NCBI RefSeq assembly: GCF_001280015.1
Contig: NZ_LGDV01000141.1
Location: 67,478 to 131,477 of the forward strand
DNA length: 64,000 nucleotides
Direction: 5' to 3'
Origin: Streptomyces sp. MMG1121
GTDB taxonomy: Bacteria; Actinomycetota; Actinomycetes; Streptomycetales; Streptomycetaceae
Position numbers and translations under genes: made by a program. The notes under the pieces were generated by a model. That model did no database searches. It had not been told where the DNA came from and saw only the letters and a list, made by a program, of their open reading frames with translations. Shown here one piece after another: positions 26,130 to 34,300 of this stretch. Numbering within the stretch: the first letter of the stretch is position 1; every line of letters starts with the position of its first letter.

Positions 26130-27836
26130 ATGAGCGACCCGTGGGACGGGCCCGCCGGTCAGGCCACGCGGAGCCGTAGCGCGCGGGTACCCGGACAGCG
26201 AGCCTCCGAGCCCGACGGGGCGCGTCCGCAGGGCGGCAGGGCCGCGGCCCGGGCGGCCGCCCGCTCGCACGCCGCCAAACGCGGGCGGCGCGCGCGTCCG
26301 GCGGGGCGCGGCAAGCGGGCGCTGAAGATCGTCGGCATAGGCATGTCGGCCGTCATCGTGGTCACGGCCGGCGCGGGCTGGTGGTTCTACGAGCACCTGA
26401 ACGGCAACATCCACAGCGTCGCGCTCGACGGCAAGGGCGGCACCGAGAAGGCCGACGCCTTCGGCCGGACCCCGATCAACATTCTGGTGATGGGCTCGGA
26501 CGGCCGCACCAGCGCCGAGGACTGCAAGCTCGGCGGCGGCTGTGGGAAGACCGGCGTGCAGACCGGCAGCAACGCGGACGTCGAGATGGTGCTGCACATA
26601 TCCGCCGACCGCTCCAACGCCACGGTGATGAGCATCCCGCGCGACACCATGACCAAGGTGCCCGCCTGCACGGACAGCGAGAGCCACCAGTCCACGAACG
26701 GCTACTACGGCCAGATCAACAGCGCGCTGCAGTACGGCCCCGCCTGCCAGGTGGCCACCGTCCACCAGCTCACCGGCATCCCGATCGACCACTTCGTCAA
26801 GCTCGACTTCTCCGGCGTCGTGAAGATGTCCGACGCGGTCGGCGGTGTCTCGGTGTGTGTCAGCGACAACGTCTACGACACGTACTCGCACCTGAAGCTC
26901 TCCAAGGGCTCGCACACCCTCAAGGGCGACGCGGCGCTGGAGTTCGTCCGTTCCCGGCACGGTTTCGGCGACGGCAGCGACCTGGGCCGTACGACGACCC
27001 AGCACATCTTCCTCAGCTCGATGATCCGCAAGTTCAAGAGCGCGGGCACGCTCACCGACCCCACCGCGGTCTACGGCCTGGCCGACGCCGCCACCAAGGC
27101 GCTGACCGTGGACGACGGCCTGGGCAGCGTGAAGAAGCTCATCTCGCTCGCGTCGGACGTGAACAAGGTGCCCACGAAGCGGATGACGTTCACGACGATG
27201 CAGACGGCCCCCGACCCGACCGACACCAACCGCCTGGTCGTGGGTGCGGACGCCAAGACCCTGTTCTCCACGATCGCCAACGACCAGTCGCTGACCACCG
27301 GTTCGGGCAAGAAGTCCGCTGCGGCCTCGGCCACCGCCAAGCCCACCGCCTCGGCTGTGCCCGCGGCCCAGATCGCCGTGACGGTGGAGAACGGCACCAC
27401 GGTCACCGGCCGCGCCTCGGACATCGCGACGGCGCTGACCGACCAGGGCTTCAGCTCCGCCACGACCACGGCCAACGCGCCGAGTCCCGCGACGACGACC
27501 ACGCTGACCTACGGCACCGGTCAGAAGGCGGAGGCCCAGACGGCCGCCAAGGCGCTCGGCCTGTCCTCCGCACATCTGAAGCAGGGCACCGGCACGGGCC
27601 TGACCCTGGTGATCGGCGCCGACTGGCCGAGCGGCACCAGTTTTCCGGGCGGCTCCTCCTCGCCCGCGCCGGCCGACACCCAGGCGGCCGTCTCCAACGC
27701 CCACGCCTCGACCGCCGACCAGGCCAAGACCTGCGCCAAGGTCAGCCCCTACAAGACGGTCAGCGTCAACGGCGTCTCCATGACACCGGCCGAGGCCTAT
27801 GCGGCGGCACGCGGCAAGCCCGACTCCGATTCCTGA
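26130..27836 (+). CDS. LytR-CpsA-Psr (LCP) family protein with LytR_C domain
   Basis: A 568-residue cell-envelope protein. A basic cytoplasmic tail (about 1-62) precedes one membrane helix (about 66-86, LKIVGIGMSAVIVVTAGAGW). The LCP domain (about 110-350) has ILVMGSDGRT, DVEMVLHISADRSNATVMSI followed by PRDTM, and FVRSRHGFGDGSDLGRTTTQ, the pyrophosphate/polyprenyl-binding arginines. A LytR_C domain follows (about 400-480, IAVTVENGTTVTGRASDIAT). LCP enzymes transfer teichoic-acid-type polymers from lipid carriers to peptidoglycan. ATG 26130 is chosen for the GGGAG repeats just upstream. Stands alone downstream of a long leader. Confidence 0.94.
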   Translation: MSDPWDGPAGQATRSRSARVPGQRASEPDGARPQGGRAAARAAARSHAAKRGRRARPAGRGKRALKIVGIGMSAVIVVTAGAGWWFYEHLNGNIHSVALDGKGGTEKADAFGRTPINILVMGSDGRTSAEDCKLGGGCGKTGVQTGSNADVEMVLHISADRSNATVMSIPRDTMTKVPACTDSESHQSTNGYYGQINSALQYGPACQVATVHQLTGIPIDHFVKLDFSGVVKMSDAVGGVSVCVSDNVYDTYSHLKLSKGSHTLKGDAALEFVRSRHGFGDGSDLGRTTTQHIFLSSMIRKFKSAGTLTDPTAVYGLADAATKALTVDDGLGSVKKLISLASDVNKVPTKRMTFTTMQTAPDPTDTNRLVVGADAKTLFSTIANDQSLTTGSGKKSAAASATAKPTASAVPAAQIAVTVENGTTVTGRASDIATALTDQGFSSATTTANAPSPATTTTLTYGTGQKAEAQTAAKALGLSSAHLKQGTGTGLTLVIGADWPSGTSFPGGSSSPAPADTQAAVSNAHASTADQAKTCAKVSPYKTVSVNGVSMTPAEAYAAARGKPDSDS

Positions 27837-27872
27837 GGGTGCCCTCTCGCAGAAAGACGGAATTAGGAGGCG

Positions 27873-28327
27873 CTAGCCCACCCACCCGCGCAACAACGCC
27901 TCCCGCTCCGCCGCCCGGTGCGACCCACCCTCCCGGACACCCCACTGCGACATCGCCGCCGGTGTCGTGGCCATCGTCGCGGCGCCCTGCGCGAAGTGGG
28001 ACACGAGGGCGCGGGAGAGGCCGACCTCTGTCGGGGAGCAGCCGACCGCCGCGGCGACGTGGGTTCTCAACTCGTGCTCCCCACCTGTCGCTTCAGGGAC
28101 TTCACGGGGACGTCCGCCACCGTCAGGGCCCGCACCTCCTCCCATGGATGGAGGCCGGACTGCCTGTCGCCGAGGGCCTCCACGCCCTCGGGGGTCAGAC
28201 GTACCCCAGGAGCCGGACCGGACGACTTCGCGCCCACGTGCACATCGCCCTCGGCGATCCAGGACAGGCCCACCACGGCCATGGCTTGCCTGCTGCCTCC
28301 GACGATGGCGCCGCCGTCGTGGCGCAC
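27873..28327 (-). pseudogene. Frameshifted small actinobacterial hypothetical gene
   Basis: Two overlapping minus-strand frames read as the halves of one protein. The first (28327 down to about 28090) gives PAPGVRLTPEGVEALGDRQS and VRALTVADVPVKSLKRQVG and then stops at 28067. The second (from about 28090 to 27873) gives LRTHVAAAVGCSPTEVGLSR and ALVSHFAQGAATMATTP and ends GWVG. A single-base loss near 28075-28090 would join them as QVGST.LRTHVAAA. Either the gene is inactivated or there is a sequencing error. Start could be 28327 or the ATG at 28282, which has GCAGG upstream. Function unknown. Confidence 0.65.
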
Positions 28328-28457
28328 ATCAAATGATCAGGTCAGCCTCCGCAACGCACGAAAGAGCCGGGAAGCTCCCACTTCCCGGCTCCGCATACGG
28401 TCCGGACTGCCGAGGTGCGATGCCATGGCGCCGGTGCCGGGGCGGCCGCCGCGCCGC

Positions 28458-28691
28458 TCAGGGACTGGCGATGTCGAAGCCGTACCGCAGGGGCTCGGTG
28501 GTGACGCCGTAGTCGCGGCGGTACAGGTGCACGGCTTCCGCGCGTATCCCGCCGGGTGAGGCGGCCTCCAGCTCGCAGGGACATGTCACCTGGATCACAC
28601 GCGGCCGGCCGGAGACTTTCATGCGCACACCGTCCGCCGGCCCGCCCACGAGCACCGCGGTCTGCCACCCCGTCACTTCGGTAGTCTCCAC
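28458..28691 (-). CDS. Small conserved Streptomyces protein, unknown function
   Basis: A 77-residue protein opening VETTEVTGWQTAVLVGGPAD then GVRMKVSGRPRVIQVTCPCE, ending EPLRYGFDIASP. The composition and the near-identical small proteins I recall from many Streptomyces genomes argue that it is real, but no domain name is known to me. GTG 28691 has no Shine-Dalgarno and follows TTAAACT, so it may be leaderless. It shares an 82-bp gap, with a TTGCGCAA palindrome, with the divergent small membrane protein gene. Confidence 0.75.
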   Translation of the reverse strand: METTEVTGWQTAVLVGGPADGVRMKVSGRPRVIQVTCPCELEAASPGGIRAEAVHLYRRDYGVTTEPLRYGFDIASP

Positions 28692-28708
28692 GGCAGACAG
28701 TTTAAGGG

Positions 28709-28716
28709 TTGCGCAA
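28709..28716. promoter_or_regulatory. TTGCGCAA palindrome between two divergent small genes
   Basis: Context TTAAGGGTTGCGCAAGTTTT. It is 17 bp from the minus-strand GTG and 57 bp from the plus-strand ATG, so it could serve both. Confidence 0.4.
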
Positions 28717-28773
28717 GTTTTGAGCCGGTGAACCGGGTCACTATGTGTACGACACACAGGGGGAATGAGACGG

Positions 28774-29139
28774 ATGAACTGGTTGTGGTGGGTGCTGATC
28801 CTCTTCTGGACGGGCGGCTTCGCCTGGCTCGGCGACACCGTGCGCACCGCGCTGCGGAACCGGCACGAACGGAAGCTGGAGGTGATGGAGGCGGCCAGGC
28901 AGGAGCGCCTTGCCGTCGAAGCGGCGGATCGGGCGCCGGAACCCGTCTGCGGGTGCACGCACCATCTGGCCAAGCACGACCAGCAGGGCCGCTGCCACGA
29001 GCGCGTCGAGGTCCCGACGGCGTGGGACGAGAACAAGAAGCCGCTGCGCTACGAGGCCGGCACGTGCAACTGTCAGCGGTACGTCGGTCCGCAGCCGCTG
29101 TCGCAGGTGTACGCGGAGGACCTGACCGACCGGATCTGA
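28774..29139 (+). CDS. Small membrane-anchored protein with Cys/His cluster
   Basis: A 121-residue protein with one N-terminal helix (MNWLWWVLILFWTGGFAWLG), a charged helical stretch (RNRHERKLEVMEAARQERLA) and a C-terminal domain with a possible zinc site: CGCTHHLAKHDQQGRCHE and later GTCNCQRYVGPQPL (CxC, HH, H, C, CxC). The ATG at 28774 is 9 nt after GGGGGA; an ATG at 28765 is too close to it. I recognise it only as a conserved Streptomyces hypothetical; function unknown. Confidence 0.75.
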   Translation: MNWLWWVLILFWTGGFAWLGDTVRTALRNRHERKLEVMEAARQERLAVEAADRAPEPVCGCTHHLAKHDQQGRCHERVEVPTAWDENKKPLRYEAGTCNCQRYVGPQPLSQVYAEDLTDRI

Positions 29140-29167
29140 GAGCGGGTCCGTGCGGCGGACCGTCTCT

Positions 29168-29286
29168 TCACCGACCACCACGACTCACCGACCACCACGA
29201 CTCACCGACCACCACAACTCACCGACCACCACAACTCATCGACCACCACAACTCATCGACCGCTACGACTCATCGACCGCTACGAC
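29168..29286. repeat. Seven tandem copies of a 17-bp unit
   Basis: The unit TCACCGACCACCACGAC is repeated seven times head to tail (29168, 29185, 29202, 29219, 29236, 29253, 29270) with C/T and G/A drift that grows toward the right end (TCATCGACCGCTACGAC in copies 6-7). No spacer separates the units, so it is not a CRISPR. It lies between the stop of the small membrane protein and the convergent amidotransferase gene. Copy number is probably variable between strains. Confidence 0.9.
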
Positions 29287-29328
29287 GTCGACGTCGAGGC
29301 GCTTGCGTGCACGCCCGCCCCCGGAGCG

Positions 29329-30198
29329 CTAGGCGGGGCGTTGTGAGGCGGCTGCGGTGGGCTGGAGGTCGGACAGGGTGAGGGGGTGGGCCGGCGGGTC
29401 GGGCAGGGCGAGGTGCGACGTGGGGTGCAGGTCGGGGCCGACGTGGAGGAGTTCGCCGGGGTCCATCAGCCGCCAGAGCGGGTTGTCGTCCATGGGCTCG
29501 CTGGCCACCACGACGGAGGGCAGTGCGCTCAGCCGTGCCGAGCGGACGCGCAGATGGCCGTCCCGGCCGGCGTGGTCCAGGTGGCGCGAGCCGTGGTGGC
29601 CGCCTGCCGGGCGCCGCAGGACGTACAGCTCGTGGGTGGCGGGGTAGCGCAGGGCCCACAGTTCGCCGGCGGTGATGAGGATGATGTTGAGGGCGTACAG
29701 CGGGAGGTGCTCGGCGACCCAGCGTGCCGCGGCGACGAGGCCGGCGGACACGTCACCGCCGTGCGCCGCCGTCTCCCGTGTGACCAGGGCGAAGAAGCGC
29801 TCGGAGTCGGTGTCGCCGTGCACCAGGGACCGGTCCTCGCCCAGGTGACGGTCGAGTTCCTGAAGCCCTTCGATGACACCGTTGTGCGCGAACAACCGCC
29901 CCTGCTGCTCGAAGGGGTGCGTGTTGCGTACGTCCAGGCCGCCGGTCGAGGCGTACCGGATGTGGGCGAGGAAGGTGGCCGACTCGACCTCCCGGGCCTC
30001 CTCGGCGAAGGCGCGGTCCGCGTAGGCGGCGATCGGTGCCTTGTGCACTTCCGGGGTCCCGTCCGCGTCGAAGTACCCCAGCCCTGTGCCGTCGGGTTCG
30101 CGGTGGCTCTGCGCGCTGAGGCTGTCGGGGGCGTCCAGCAGCCAGAACGTGGCGTGTGTGCGGTGGGGAGAGCTGGTCAGTCCGAACAGTCGGCACAC
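29329..30198 (-). CDS. Class II glutamine amidotransferase (YafJ-like)
   Basis: A 289-residue Ntn-hydrolase. The GTG start gives Met1-Cys2 (MCRLFGLTSS), so removal of Met exposes the catalytic cysteine; AAGGAGG lies 5 nt upstream. HREPDGTGLGYFD, HIRYASTGGLDVRNTHPFEQ and HNGVIEGLQELDRHLGEDRS are the glutaminase motifs, and VHGDTDSERFFALV completes the YafJ/EgtC-like group. There is no synthase domain, so ammonia must pass to a partner or the enzyme acts as a free amidase. The upstream reductase gene (30311 on) is in the same direction with a 112-bp gap. Confidence 0.92.
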   Translation of the reverse strand: MCRLFGLTSSPHRTHATFWLLDAPDSLSAQSHREPDGTGLGYFDADGTPEVHKAPIAAYADRAFAEEAREVESATFLAHIRYASTGGLDVRNTHPFEQQGRLFAHNGVIEGLQELDRHLGEDRSLVHGDTDSERFFALVTRETAAHGGDVSAGLVAAARWVAEHLPLYALNIILITAGELWALRYPATHELYVLRRPAGGHHGSRHLDHAGRDGHLRVRSARLSALPSVVVASEPMDDNPLWRLMDPGELLHVGPDLHPTSHLALPDPPAHPLTLSDLQPTAAASQRPA

Positions 30199-30310
30199 GA
30201 CGTCCTCCTTGTCGCGCCTCGGCGCCGGTCCTCCGCAGGGACCCGTCACCGTACGGCTGGACGACCATGGTCCCGCGCGAGGGCCGTTCCCGCACTCGCC
30301 GCCCGCAACC

Positions 30311-31225
30311 TCAATCGTCCGCACGGAGTACCGAGTCGAGCGCCTTGCCGATCGTCGGGTGGGCGAAGGCGAAGCCGGCCCTCTCCAGGGCCGAGGGGAC
30401 GACGCGGGCGCTGCAGGTGATGCTTCCCGCGAACTCGCCCAGCACCGCGCGCAGGGCGAGAGCGGGGACGGCCGCGAGCGCCGGGCGGTGCAGGGCGCGG
30501 CTCAGTGCCCGGGTGACCTCGCGGTTCGTCGTCGGCTCGGGAGCGGTGAAGTTGACGGGGCCCGCGAGGTCCTCGGTGTCGAGGGCGAAGCGGAGCGCCG
30601 CGACGTGGTCCGTCAGCGAGATGAACGGCCAGTACTGGTCGCCGGAGCCGAGCCGGCCGCCCAGGCCGAGACGGAAGAGCGGGAGGAGACGGCCGAAGGC
30701 GCCGCCCCCGGCCGAGACCACGAGACCGGTGCGCGGGTGCACCACGCGGACGCCGGACTGCCGCGCCGGATCGGCGGCCGCCTCCCACTCGACGCAGACG
30801 CAGGACAGGAAGTCGTTCCCGGCCGGGTCGCTCTCGTCGATGATCCGCTCGCCGGTGTCGCCGTAGTAGCCGGTCGCGGACGCGGACACCAGAACGCGGG
30901 GTGGGACGGCGGATTCGGCACAAGCCCGGGCGATGGTCGCGGTGCCACGGATCCGGCTGTCGCGGATCGCCCGCTTGTAGGCCGCCGTCCACCGTCTGTC
31001 CCCGACTCCCGCGCCGGCGAGGTGGACGACGGCCTCGACACCGTCCAGCGCGCCGGGCTGGACCCGCCCCGCGACCGGGTCCCAGCGGGCGGACTCGCTG
31101 CCGTCAGAAGGCGCGGCGGCGGACCGGTCGCGGACGAGCCGGACGACCTGGTGGCCGTCCGCGAGCAGCGACCGGACGAGAGCGGAGCCGATGAGTCCGG
31201 TGGACCCGGTGATCGCGACGCGCAT
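30311..31225 (-). CDS. TIGR01777 family SDR-type epimerase (first copy)
   Basis: A 304-residue extended short-chain dehydrogenase-like protein: VAITGSTGLIGSALVRSLLA (NADP Rossmann), VVHLAGAGVGDRRWTAAYKR, SASATGYYGDTGERIIDESD and C-terminal DUF1731-like tail (ALRAVLGEFAGSITCSARVV, VPSALERAGFAFAHPTI). TIGR01777 members accompany cell-division and stress genes but have no fixed substrate. ATG 31225 has AGGAGG 6-8 nt upstream. A second, divergent paralogue is at 32527-33489. Confidence 0.92.
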   Translation of the reverse strand: MRVAITGSTGLIGSALVRSLLADGHQVVRLVRDRSAAAPSDGSESARWDPVAGRVQPGALDGVEAVVHLAGAGVGDRRWTAAYKRAIRDSRIRGTATIARACAESAVPPRVLVSASATGYYGDTGERIIDESDPAGNDFLSCVCVEWEAAADPARQSGVRVVHPRTGLVVSAGGGAFGRLLPLFRLGLGGRLGSGDQYWPFISLTDHVAALRFALDTEDLAGPVNFTAPEPTTNREVTRALSRALHRPALAAVPALALRAVLGEFAGSITCSARVVPSALERAGFAFAHPTIGKALDSVLRADD

Positions 31226-31336
31226 GGCGTCCTCCTGAGGAGGCGTGGGCGGTTCTCGTGATCCACAGGTGAATCACGACGGACGATACACCGAGTGCTT
31301 GTAAGTTCAAGTAAAGCTGGCTGGGCCGCCGGGCGG

Positions 31337-32071
31337 TCAGCCGGCGATGCGGGCGCCCGGGGCGGGCAGCGGGCGCCAACTCGCGGGGACGTCGCGCATG
31401 ATCAGGGCGCAGTCCAGGGTCGCGGTCCCGGGTGGGAAGCGGTCCGGGTCGTCGAAGAAGGACGACGTGGCCGAGCGCACCCGGCCGGCCGCCACGTGCC
31501 AGGCGTCGGTGTGGAGTTCCATGCCGTCCAGGCGAGGGCCGGAACTGGCCGGGGAGAAGCCCTTCGAGCCGTCCTGGAAGAAGCGGGAGGCCTCGGCGAG
31601 ACCGGCGAACAACTCGCTGTCCCGCAGCTCGTCGGCCGGCTCGACGGTGACGTCCACCCGGGTGCCGCCGTCCCGGGCCGCGAGCGCGACCCGCACCGCG
31701 TCGGGGGTCTCGTGCACCTCGAAGTCGGCGCGGCCGTGTTCCCCGGGGAAGACCCGGCCGCCGGCCCAGGCGTTGACCCGAGAACCGGTGTCACGGCGTG
31801 GGATGTAGACACCGGTCCTGACCCCGTCCGGTCCGTCCCACTCGACGGCGATCCGATGCGCCGCGTTCTCGCTGCGCAGCCCGAACGCCCGGGGCGCCCA
31901 GACCGGCCGGACCTGCCCCAGGCGCAGCAGGCAGATACCGGCGACCGCGTGGCCGCGTACCACCTGGGGGCGCAGCGGCGCCGGGAGCAGCCGGGCGGCG
32001 GCATCCGGGTCGACCCGGTAGTTCACCAGAAGCCGCCGTTCGACGACGCTGGACAGGCGCGGCTGCCGCAT
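31337..32071 (-). CDS. DUF2071 (YqjF-like) protein
   Basis: A 244-residue protein of the acetoacetate-decarboxylase-like fold: RRLLVNYRVDPDAAARLLPA, GHAVAGICLLRLGQVRPVWA, VEWDGPDGVRTGVYIPRRDT, and SRVNAWAGGRVFPGEHG. This order fits DUF2071 (PF09844). AGAGGGGAATC stands directly before ATG 32071; the longer frame above it is non-coding. It lies between two TIGR01777 reductase genes on the same strand; whether they share a pathway is unknown. Confidence 0.88.
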   Translation of the reverse strand: MRQPRLSSVVERRLLVNYRVDPDAAARLLPAPLRPQVVRGHAVAGICLLRLGQVRPVWAPRAFGLRSENAAHRIAVEWDGPDGVRTGVYIPRRDTGSRVNAWAGGRVFPGEHGRADFEVHETPDAVRVALAARDGGTRVDVTVEPADELRDSELFAGLAEASRFFQDGSKGFSPASSGPRLDGMELHTDAWHVAAGRVRSATSSFFDDPDRFPPGTATLDCALIMRDVPASWRPLPAPGARIAG

Positions 32072-32526
32072 GATTCCCCTCTCGTGCCTCCGGATCCCGC
32101 TGGACCGGGGGCGCTCGCAAGCCCTGCTGTCACTCCGGCGGAGCCTGGGCCAAGGCTCGGCCCGCCGGGTCCCGCGCGACCTCGATGATCGCGTTCTCCC
32201 GGCCGCTGATGACGCCCCGCCGACCGGCCCCCACCAGGTTGGTGCGGTGTCCGGGCCGTACCGGGCGACGGCCGCCTCCGCGTGGCGCGGGAAGCCGGAG
32301 TACGCGCCCGCGTACCCGGGGCTCGGCGTGCACCGGCGTGGGCGAGGCCCGCCGGCCCTCTGCGTCGGACCGGCCGAGCTGGTGCTCCGGGGCGGCCCGC
32401 TGCCCCGTCTCACGCCGCATCCGAGCACCGGTCCGGCGCGGCCGCGGACGGCCCTGGAGAAGATCCAGGGGTCGGGCCTCGCCCGCGAGGAGCAGGAGGC
32501 GCCCGCCGCCGTCGGGGCGCGCGAAC
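32072..32526. other. 455-bp interval without intact gene, possible minus-strand relic
   Basis: No gene can be called. One minus-strand frame is readable from about 32520 to its stop at 32130, with pieces such as EFARPDGGGRLLLLAGEARP near 32500 and GRENAIIEVARDPAGRALAQ near 32160 that resemble coding text, but the middle is Arg-rich and looks frame-shifted, and no start codon with a ribosome-binding site precedes it. It may be a decayed gene that once stood between the two reductase-region genes. Confidence 0.35.
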
Positions 32527-33489
32527 TCACCGGGGACCGCCGCGAGACGTCCCGCCCCGGCGCCGCCGGACGAGATCCGCGGCGGCCGACTCCCACGTGG
32601 GACGGGTGAACTCGAACCCCGCCTCCCGCAGCCGCCCCGGAACCACCCGGCGGCTCTTGAGCAGCAGTTCGGTGTCCGAGCGGAGCGCGAACGCGCCCAG
32701 TTCCGCCATCCACCGCGTCGCCGGCAGCCCGAACGGAACGCCCGAGGCCGTGCGCAGGGTCCGCATGAGGTCCCGCTGGGGGAGCGGGCCGGGAGAGGCC
32801 AGGTTCACCGGACCGTCGATGTCGTCCCGGTCGACCAGGAACTCCACCGCGCGGACGAAGTCCTCGTCATGGATCCAGGAGACGTACTGCGCACCGCCCG
32901 CGACGGGGCCGCCCAGCCCCAGCCGGGCCAGGCCCAGCAGCACGTCGAAGACGCCACCGCGGTCCGGGCTCATCACCATCGCCGCGCGCAGCGCCACCTT
33001 CCGCGTGGCCGGCGTCGGCGCCTCGCGCTGCGCGCGCTCCCAGTTCTTCGCGATCTCGACGCTGTAGCCCCAGTAGCCCGGCACGTCGGCCTCCGAGCCG
33101 CCGATCACCCCCGTGCCCTCGTCGTGTGCCGCGTCGAAGCGGTGGGCGTAGATCGTCGCGGTGCTCATCTGCAGCCAGACCCGCGGGGGCCGTTCGGCCG
33201 CGGCGATCGCCTCGCCGACCACCCGCGCGGAGTCCACCCGGGAGTCCATCATGGCCCGCAGGTTCTCCGGGGTGTAGCGGCAGGAGACGCTGCGACCGGC
33301 CAGGTTGACGACGACGTCGCAGCCGTCGACCGCCTCGGTCCACGGGCCCAGGGTGACACCGTCCCACTGGACGTGGCGCTCGCGCTCCGGGTGCCTGGTC
33401 AGCACCGTGACCTCATGACCGGCCGCCGTCAGCGCACGGTCGAGTACCGTGCCCACCTGTCCGGTTCCCCCGGGCAGAACCACCTTCAT
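32527..33489 (-). CDS. TIGR01777-like NAD-dependent epimerase (second copy)
   Basis: A 320-residue extended SDR: MKVVLPGGTGQVGTVLDRAL (Rossmann motif), VVVNLAGRSVSCRYTPENLR, MSTATIYAHRFDAAHDEGTG, and C-terminal RVVPGRLREAGFEFTRPTW, the DUF1731-type ending. ATG 33489 with AGAGGGGG upstream is preferred to an ATG 27 nt earlier. Only distantly like the first copy. The gap to the divergent terminal protein gene carries a perfect 24-bp palindrome that probably controls one or both. Confidence 0.9.
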   Translation of the reverse strand: MKVVLPGGTGQVGTVLDRALTAAGHEVTVLTRHPERERHVQWDGVTLGPWTEAVDGCDVVVNLAGRSVSCRYTPENLRAMMDSRVDSARVVGEAIAAAERPPRVWLQMSTATIYAHRFDAAHDEGTGVIGGSEADVPGYWGYSVEIAKNWERAQREAPTPATRKVALRAAMVMSPDRGGVFDVLLGLARLGLGGPVAGGAQYVSWIHDEDFVRAVEFLVDRDDIDGPVNLASPGPLPQRDLMRTLRTASGVPFGLPATRWMAELGAFALRSDTELLLKSRRVVPGRLREAGFEFTRPTWESAAADLVRRRRGGTSRGGPR

Positions 33490-33525
33490 CGTGCCCCCTC
33501 TGTGTGCGTCGGGCACAGCGTAACC

Positions 33526-33549
33526 CTCTTTTGAACGCGTTCAAAAGAG
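33526..33549. promoter_or_regulatory. Perfect 24-bp palindrome (candidate operator)
   Basis: The half-site CTCTTTTGAACG is followed at once by its exact reverse complement, centred on CG at 33537/33538. The inner TTGAACGCGTTCAA core resembles TetR-family operators. It is 37 bp upstream of the reductase start (minus) and 97 bp upstream of the terminal protein start (plus). No regulator gene for it is recognised nearby. Confidence 0.8.
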
Positions 33550-33645
33550 AGTGCGGCGTGCGCGGCCTCGGGAGGTGGTTCCGTCGCATAGGCTGACCCG
33601 CGAGACGACCGGCACCGGGTCGTCCCGAGGTCGAGAGGAGCGGTC

Positions 33646-34200
33646 GTGGACACCGTCGGGGAGAGCTTGGACCGGGCGCTGGAAGCGGCGTTCACCCGTT
33701 CCGTCCCCAAGTCCGCGCAGGCCCAGATGAGGTATCTGGTCAAGCAGCTCAAGGGCACACGGCCGGCCGCCGAGCTGCTGGGTGTCTCGCAGCGCACCGT
33801 GGAGCGGTACGTGGTCGGGACGCTCAAGCACCCGCGCAAGGATCTCGCCGCGCGGCTGGAGCGCGAGGTCAGACAGCGCTGGCAGCCCCAGGTGCGGGCG
33901 CGGGCCAAGGACCGGGCGGCCACGGCGGAGGGCATCGTCGTCTCGGCGCGCGCCCGGTTCGGCTTCACCGCGGCGCCGGGAACCACGGACGACGCCCGGC
34001 TCCGCCACATCACCCAGGCCCTGCCGCCCCGCTGGGCCGAGCGTCTGTTCGCCGCCCGGGACCGGGGCGCCACCGAGGCCCAGTTGCAGGAGATCGCGGC
34101 CCAGGGACTGGGGGAGATGTACTTCCGCGACGCCGGCCGGCGCGCGCAGGGCCTGCTGGTGGAGTTCACCGACGTCGAGGACATCGACATCTCCCTCTGA
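33646..34200 (+). CDS. tpg: Telomere terminal protein Tpg
   Basis: A 184-residue protein matching the linear-replicon terminal protein of Streptomyces in length and sequence: ESLDRALEAAFTRSVPKSAQ, an HTH at about 38-60 (TRPAAELLGVSQRTVERYVV), RARFGFTAAPGTTDDARLRH and the C-terminal GEMYFRDAGRRAQGLLVEFT. Tpg primes filling of the 3' overhang at chromosome or plasmid ends and stays covalently attached; from memory the priming residue of the S. coelicolor protein is Thr114, and Thr113-Thr114 are present here. GAGAGGAG is 5 nt before GTG 33646. The usual partner gene tap, normally directly upstream, is absent. Confidence 0.93.
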   Translation: MDTVGESLDRALEAAFTRSVPKSAQAQMRYLVKQLKGTRPAAELLGVSQRTVERYVVGTLKHPRKDLAARLEREVRQRWQPQVRARAKDRAATAEGIVVSARARFGFTAAPGTTDDARLRHITQALPPRWAERLFAARDRGATEAQLQEIAAQGLGEMYFRDAGRRAQGLLVEFTDVEDIDISL

Positions 34201-34288
34201 GCGCCGTACTCGGCTGACGGGCGGGCGGCGCCGGTCCTTCGGAGTGCTGAGCGGGTTGGACGGCTCCTCGGCTTCGGCCCGGTGCCCC

Positions 34289-34294
34289 TAGGCT
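34289..34294 (+). promoter_or_regulatory. -10 element of leaderless FMN reductase promoter
   Basis: TAGGCT ends 6 nt before ATG 34301, so transcription would begin at about the start codon; no ribosome-binding site is present. A -35 was not identified with certainty. Confidence 0.5.
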
Positions 34295-34300
34295 GAGCGG

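Noticed and set aside
29168..29286. Possible CRISPR array
   Set aside because: The 17-bp units are directly adjacent without spacers and no cas gene is present.
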